The notes below the pieces were generated by a model. It was given only the letters and a program-made list of their open reading frames with translations. It ran no database searches and was not told the origin of the DNA. A stretch of DNA of 64,000 nucleotides, taken from the NCBI GenBank assembly GCA_049969475.1, contig JBMFOU010000010.1, positions 30,392 through 94,391 of the forward strand. Reading direction: 5' to 3'. This DNA is from UBA2030 sp049969475. Its GTDB lineage: Bacteria > Bacteroidota > Bacteroidia > Bacteroidales > TTA-H9. The position numbers and the translations under genes are program-made. Shown here in pieces: positions 60,909-64,000 of this stretch. Position 1 is the stretch's first letter; each line of letters starts with the position of its first letter.

Positions 60909-62486
60909 TTACCAGCCTATCAAAGTCAAACCTATACTAAAGGGATACAGTTCGGGGCCTTTGTTCGAGCGAAACAGGGTCGTGAGGCTATACGTGCCAA
61001 AAAGATTGATATAACCCCAACCCACGCGCACCATGGCATCGACCTTAAACGGATTGAGGTTGAAGTCGTTATATACTTTCTCGGTGTCTTCTCTGGGCGA
61101 AACCACCGTCTTCCATACTTCATTGGTTGCAGGGTCAATAAGTTGATATTCCTTTTGATTTTCCATAAAAACCGTCTTGGTATGCGAACCTAAACGTGCT
61201 CCCAGCAAAGCCCCGGCTGCTACATGGAAATCGCCCAATTTATGTTCGCCCCTGTTCTGAAATTCTATCAGTAGCGGCAAGGATAGATAACTGACTACCA
61301 GCTTATTTTTCTCTATTTTCACCCCCTGGGTCAGGTAGCCTTTAGTAATTTCAGCGTTTTCGTCGAGGTAAATGCCCCGGTTGAAGCGGTAATTGTGCCA
61401 TTCGAGGCCTAGCCCGGTGATAAAGCCAAAATGACCAGAACTACCCATATTTACATTTTGCTCATAGATATTCAGATGAACCCCAATGGATTTAGGCATA
61501 TACAGGTCGAGATAACGGTCGGCACCGGTGAAATCCATATTTCCGTCAGAGTTCAGGTACCCATTGAAACTCAGGTCGAAACCTCCCCAGTGACCTTCAA
61601 AGGGTCGATTATTGTTTTCCCTTTTCAAACGCACATTACCTTCGTCGTCCACAATCAGCTTTTGTCTGCCGAGTTTGATCGTGCTTATTCCCTCCTCCTC
61701 ATCGCGTTTCACTTTCACCTTTCCCAGGTCTACTACTATAGAATCGCCACCGACGTTTACCATTCCTTTCATTCTGCCCTCTTCAAAGTCAGTGTTTCTG
61801 AGGGGGCCGCCCACATTGATGCTCGGAGGCTCAGATTTATAACGTATGCTGGCTACTCCACTCTTATTGACAAATGCAGCCTTTTTTACATCCACCCGGG
61901 CATCGGCTGCTCCGCTGAGGTCGATACTGAGGGTATCTGTCTCAAAATCAAAAGCCTTAAGGCTGGCCGCACCGCTTATTTCACTTTCATGGCGATTGGC
62001 TTTACCCGAGAGTTTAACATCAGCGGCACCTGAAATATCGCTACGAATAAGGGAGGTGCGTATATCAGCCACTACATTGGCAGCTCCCGACACCTTGAGT
62101 AGAAATTCCTTACTATTGAAATCTCCCTCAGTACGGAAGGTGCTTGCTCCACTGGCGTTGAGATACACGAGTTCGGGAACTGTTATCTCTATTAACATTT
62201 TTCCAGGATTGCGCAGGCTGCTTCCTGTAACAAATAATATCTGATTTCTGACTTCCGTGTTAATTTTAGAAATAACGCCTTCTTCTGCTGTAACTTTGAC
62301 CTCCTGGGGGCTTCCCTGGCGGATGATTACCGAAAAGGCACCGCCTGCATCCACACCATTGAAAGGAGAAACATTTCGTATTTCGGTAACTGCCCTTGCA
62401 GGTGAATTTTCTTCAGCCACAGCGAATAAAGTAGTTCCAGTGAAGAATAAAACCAGACAAACCAGGTTAAACAATAGATTTTTCAT
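60909..62486 (-). CDS. GIN-domain (DUF2807) and outer-membrane beta-barrel fusion protein
   Basis: 525 aa. Signal peptide (LVCLVLFFTGTTLFAVA). Residues about 35-235 are a DUF2807 'GIN' beta-helix with the repeating SGAA rungs (VSGAANVVADI, ISGAADVKLSG, DLSGAADARVDV). After a charged linker (about 240-290) the C-terminal half looks like a PorT/OMP_b-brl barrel (FGFITGLGLEWHNYRF, YLSLPLLIEF, ending PFSIGLTLIGW). The two domains are usually separate genes in my experience of the families. Predicted outer-membrane protein; function unknown. Confidence 0.83.
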   Translation of the reverse strand: MKNLLFNLVCLVLFFTGTTLFAVAEENSPARAVTEIRNVSPFNGVDAGGAFSVIIRQGSPQEVKVTAEEGVISKINTEVRNQILFVTGSSLRNPGKMLIEITVPELVYLNASGASTFRTEGDFNSKEFLLKVSGAANVVADIRTSLIRSDISGAADVKLSGKANRHESEISGAASLKAFDFETDTLSIDLSGAADARVDVKKAAFVNKSGVASIRYKSEPPSINVGGPLRNTDFEEGRMKGMVNVGGDSIVVDLGKVKVKRDEEEGISTIKLGRQKLIVDDEGNVRLKRENNNRPFEGHWGGFDLSFNGYLNSDGNMDFTGADRYLDLYMPKSIGVHLNIYEQNVNMGSSGHFGFITGLGLEWHNYRFNRGIYLDENAEITKGYLTQGVKIEKNKLVVSYLSLPLLIEFQNRGEHKLGDFHVAAGALLGARLGSHTKTVFMENQKEYQLIDPATNEVWKTVVSPREDTEKVYNDFNLNPFKVDAMVRVGWGYINLFGTYSLTTLFRSNKGPELYPFSIGLTLIGW

Positions 62487-62625
62487 GGTAGTAAAATTTT
62501 GTGTTGTGTGAGTTAAGACGGAATATTTACAGGTTTGTTACAGGCCATGCTTTTGTGAAAAAACACACAAAAACTGAAATACAATATTTTAGTTTTTTTA
62601 TCAGAATATAGGAAGCAAAAACCTT

Positions 62626-62633
62626 TAATTTTG
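62626..62633 (+). promoter_or_regulatory. -7 box abutting the prmC start codon
   Basis: TAATTTTG, matching TAnnTTTG, ends 4 bp before ATG 62638; predicted start site falls on or next to the A of ATG. Confidence 0.5.
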
Positions 62634-62637
62634 CCCC

Positions 62638-63516
62638 ATGGCATTAGAAATCAGCGACAACCGCATCTTCACACTCTACAAGCACTATTCTGGGGCTTTA
62701 CAAAGGCTCTATGACGAAAGGGAGGCTCAGGCGCTTGCACGCCAGGTGTTCGATGAATTGCTGCATATTCCACCATCCCGGCTATTGGCAGAGCCCGACA
62801 GGCTGCTCACCGAATCCGAAATTCTGGCAATACATTTTGCATTTAAGGACTTGCTTGAGGGAAAACCGATTCAATATGTCATGGGAAAAGCCTTTTTCAG
62901 AGGGTTCGAACTGCAGGTGCAACCCGGCGTTCTTATACCCCGCCCCGAAACAGAAGAATTGGTGGAATGGATTGTTGAAAATTCGTTTGTAAAGCAAGGA
63001 TGCAGAATCCTTGATATTGGTACGGGATCAGGTTGTATAGCCCTGAGTCTGGCTTTGGAATTGAAAAATCCCACCGTTTTTGCGCTGGATAATTCTGATA
63101 CAGCGCTTTCAGTAGCCAGAGCCAATGCCAGGAAACACCAAGCCGAAATCATATTTCTCAAAGCCGATATCCTTGAACCCGAAACCTGGTCCGATCTGCC
63201 CCAGCATCTCGATGTAATTGTTTCCAATCCACCTTATGTGCGGCAAAGCGAGAGGGCACAAATGCATATAAATGTGAAAGCATATGAGCCCGAAGAGGCC
63301 CTTTTTGTCCCCGACGAAGATCCGCTTAAATTTTACCGGGCCATTGCAAAAGCAGCACACTCCTGCTTAAAGCAAGCCGGTAGGCTCTATTTCGAAATTA
63401 ATGAAGAATTTGCAAAAGAGACAGCCCAGCTATTAAACGCAACAGGGTTTAGGGATATAGAAGTAAAAAAGGATTTTAGGGGGAAAGACCGTTTTGTAAG
63501 AGCCATCCACCCTTGA
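62638..63516 (+). CDS. prmC: Peptide chain release factor N5-glutamine methyltransferase
   Basis: 292 aa, full length. N-terminal helical domain recognises release factors (YVMGKAFFRGFELQVQPGVL, then IPRPETEELVEW), and the methyltransferase domain has the SAM loop DIGTGSGCIALSLAL and the catalytic NPPY at 197-200. It methylates the Gln of the GGQ motif in RF1 and RF2. Convergent with the small regulator gene, 2 bp away. Confidence 0.96.
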   Translation: MALEISDNRIFTLYKHYSGALQRLYDEREAQALARQVFDELLHIPPSRLLAEPDRLLTESEILAIHFAFKDLLEGKPIQYVMGKAFFRGFELQVQPGVLIPRPETEELVEWIVENSFVKQGCRILDIGTGSGCIALSLALELKNPTVFALDNSDTALSVARANARKHQAEIIFLKADILEPETWSDLPQHLDVIVSNPPYVRQSERAQMHINVKAYEPEEALFVPDEDPLKFYRAIAKAAHSCLKQAGRLYFEINEEFAKETAQLLNATGFRDIEVKKDFRGKDRFVRAIHP

Positions 63517-63518
63517 AA

Positions 63519-63776
63519 TCAGAGCTCGAAGCGCATTTTCTGAACCTCAATACCCTCAATCTTATGCAATGCTTCTTCTAACCTATCCATCTCTGCAGAG
63601 GGCCCCGTGAGCTGCAAAACAATGATTCCCACGCGTGAGCAAACCGCCTCAGTAACCTCATGAAACCCCAGCCTCGATTTGATTACGTGGGCATACTCAG
63701 AAAGCGTCTTTTGGGTCAGGCCAGCTTCTTTAATGCGATCGGTTATAAGGATTCCCAATATTCTGATTTCTTTCAT
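63519..63776 (-). CDS. TM1266-type iron-only hydrogenase system regulator (ACT-like)
   Basis: 85 aa. The ferredoxin-like ACT/NikR C-terminal fold is suggested by RILGILITDR, SRVGIIVLQLTGPSAEMDRL and ALHKIEGIEVQKMRFEL, which line up with the TM1266 family that occurs with [FeFe]-hydrogenase maturation genes. No DNA-binding domain is present, so any regulatory role would be by ligand sensing or protein contact. 20 bp downstream of hydG, so co-transcribed. Confidence 0.85.
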   Translation of the reverse strand: MKEIRILGILITDRIKEAGLTQKTLSEYAHVIKSRLGFHEVTEAVCSRVGIIVLQLTGPSAEMDRLEEALHKIEGIEVQKMRFEL

Positions 63777-63796
63777 AACGAGAAGTTTTCAGATGG

Positions 63797-64000
63797 TTAA
63801 AAATACAGGTCGCGTTCACCCTGTTTGATTCGCTCTATACGGCGGCGGATCTCCCGAGTGTCTTGATATCCTTCGAGTTTGGAGAGGTTGTCCTCAATAG
63901 CCTTCCAGCCTTTGCGGGCCGTTTCTTCCGGTGCATAGTCTACCAAGTATTCAGCCAGAGTGAGAATAGCATTAGCGGTGCAAAAGCGCTTAATAAACCC
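63797..64000 (-). CDS. hydG: [FeFe]-hydrogenase maturase HydG, C-terminal part (5' end outside window)
   Basis: Open minus-strand frame from the right edge, 67 residues plus a TAA at 63797-63799. GFIKRFCTANAILTLAEYL followed by a charged helix and ending GERDLYF matches the C-terminus of HydG, the radical SAM tyrosine lyase that makes CO and CN ligands for the H-cluster. The catalytic motifs lie beyond the window. Too short for the coding prediction to be tested further, but followed directly by the TM1266-type gene. Confidence 0.88.
   Translation of the reverse strand, partial: GFIKRFCTANAILTLAEYLVDYAPEETARKGWKAIEDNLSKLEGYQDTREIRRRIERIKQGERDLYF

Noticed and set aside
1..64000. CRISPR arrays, insertion sequences, prophage, tRNA and rRNA genes
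   Set aside because: Intergenic stretches were read for repeats, transposase motifs and T-arm-like sequence; none found. A proper tRNA and RNA-family search could still find something missed by eye.

Overview
The window looks like chromosome from an anaerobic, fermentative member of the Bacteroidota, most likely Bacteroidales or a relative. Supporting signs are TAnnTTTG (-7) promoters with little Shine-Dalgarno signal, a TonB-dependent receptor, two type IX secretion (T9SS) C-terminal sorting domains, GH92, LruC, DUF4271 and DUF2807 families, rnpA placed next to hemD, an [FeFe]-hydrogenase and an O2-sensitive glycyl radical enzyme. I see no rRNA, tRNA, CRISPR array, insertion sequence or prophage. 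Coding density is high and strand use is mixed, as in core chromosome.

Layout. 1-1066: end of a hydrogenase operon (HydA C-terminus, NuoE-like subunit, terminator). 1223-4495: tricorn-type protease. 4809-6802 (-): DUF5020 outer-membrane protein plus NCS2 purine permease. 7055-10239 (-): glycyl radical activase and a HypD-type hydroxyproline dehydratase. 10889-12912 (-): DMT exporter and phosphotransacetylase. 13173-19876 (+): small barrel protein, then DUF4271-hemD-rnpA-S41 protease-O-antigen ligase-cytidine deaminase. 19902-24277 (-): a cupin gene, a five-gene operon headed by an Rrf2 regulator (ferredoxin, cupin, DUF438/hemerythrin/PAS, DUF1858-DUF2249), and a second Rrf2 gene. 24471-27319 (+): TPR protein, DedA, AroE. 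27306-31503 (-): M23/LysM peptidase, voltage-gated K+ channel, NlpC/P60, secreted S1 protease. 31739-33751 (+): LruC lipoprotein. 33933-43238 (-): response regulator, putative porin and SpoU methylase, MORN protein, TonB-dependent receptor, PPDK regulator, SmpB; a DUF5655 gene relic lies at 37567-37774. 43438-45426 (+): carbamate kinase and ornithine carbamoyltransferase. 45524-49627 (-): GH92 mannosidase and C69 dipeptidase. 49786-53666 (+): DUF2721, MTA/SAH deaminase, RimO, MORN protein. 53724-54974 (-): alpha-oxoamine synthase. 55559-60622 (+): duplicated T9SS cargo protein, then ExbB-ExbD-TonB. 60909-62486 (-): GIN-domain/barrel fusion. 62638-63516 (+): PrmC. 63519-64000 (-): TM1266-type hydrogenase regulator and the C-terminus of HydG.

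The two ends are functionally linked: hydrogenase subunits on the left, a maturase and a hydrogenase-associated regulator on the right. Between them are acetate/ATP fermentation (Pta), amino-acid fermentation (HypD, carbamate kinase/OTC), envelope maintenance and outer-membrane energisation. The observations most worth following are the Rrf2-headed redox operon with an inverted repeat over its own promoter, a terminator-like hairpin in the arcC leader, a glycyl radical activase without the auxiliary Fe-S insert, -7 boxes touching start codons at four housekeeping genes, and a perfectly in-register 1047-bp duplication in a secreted beta-helix protein.
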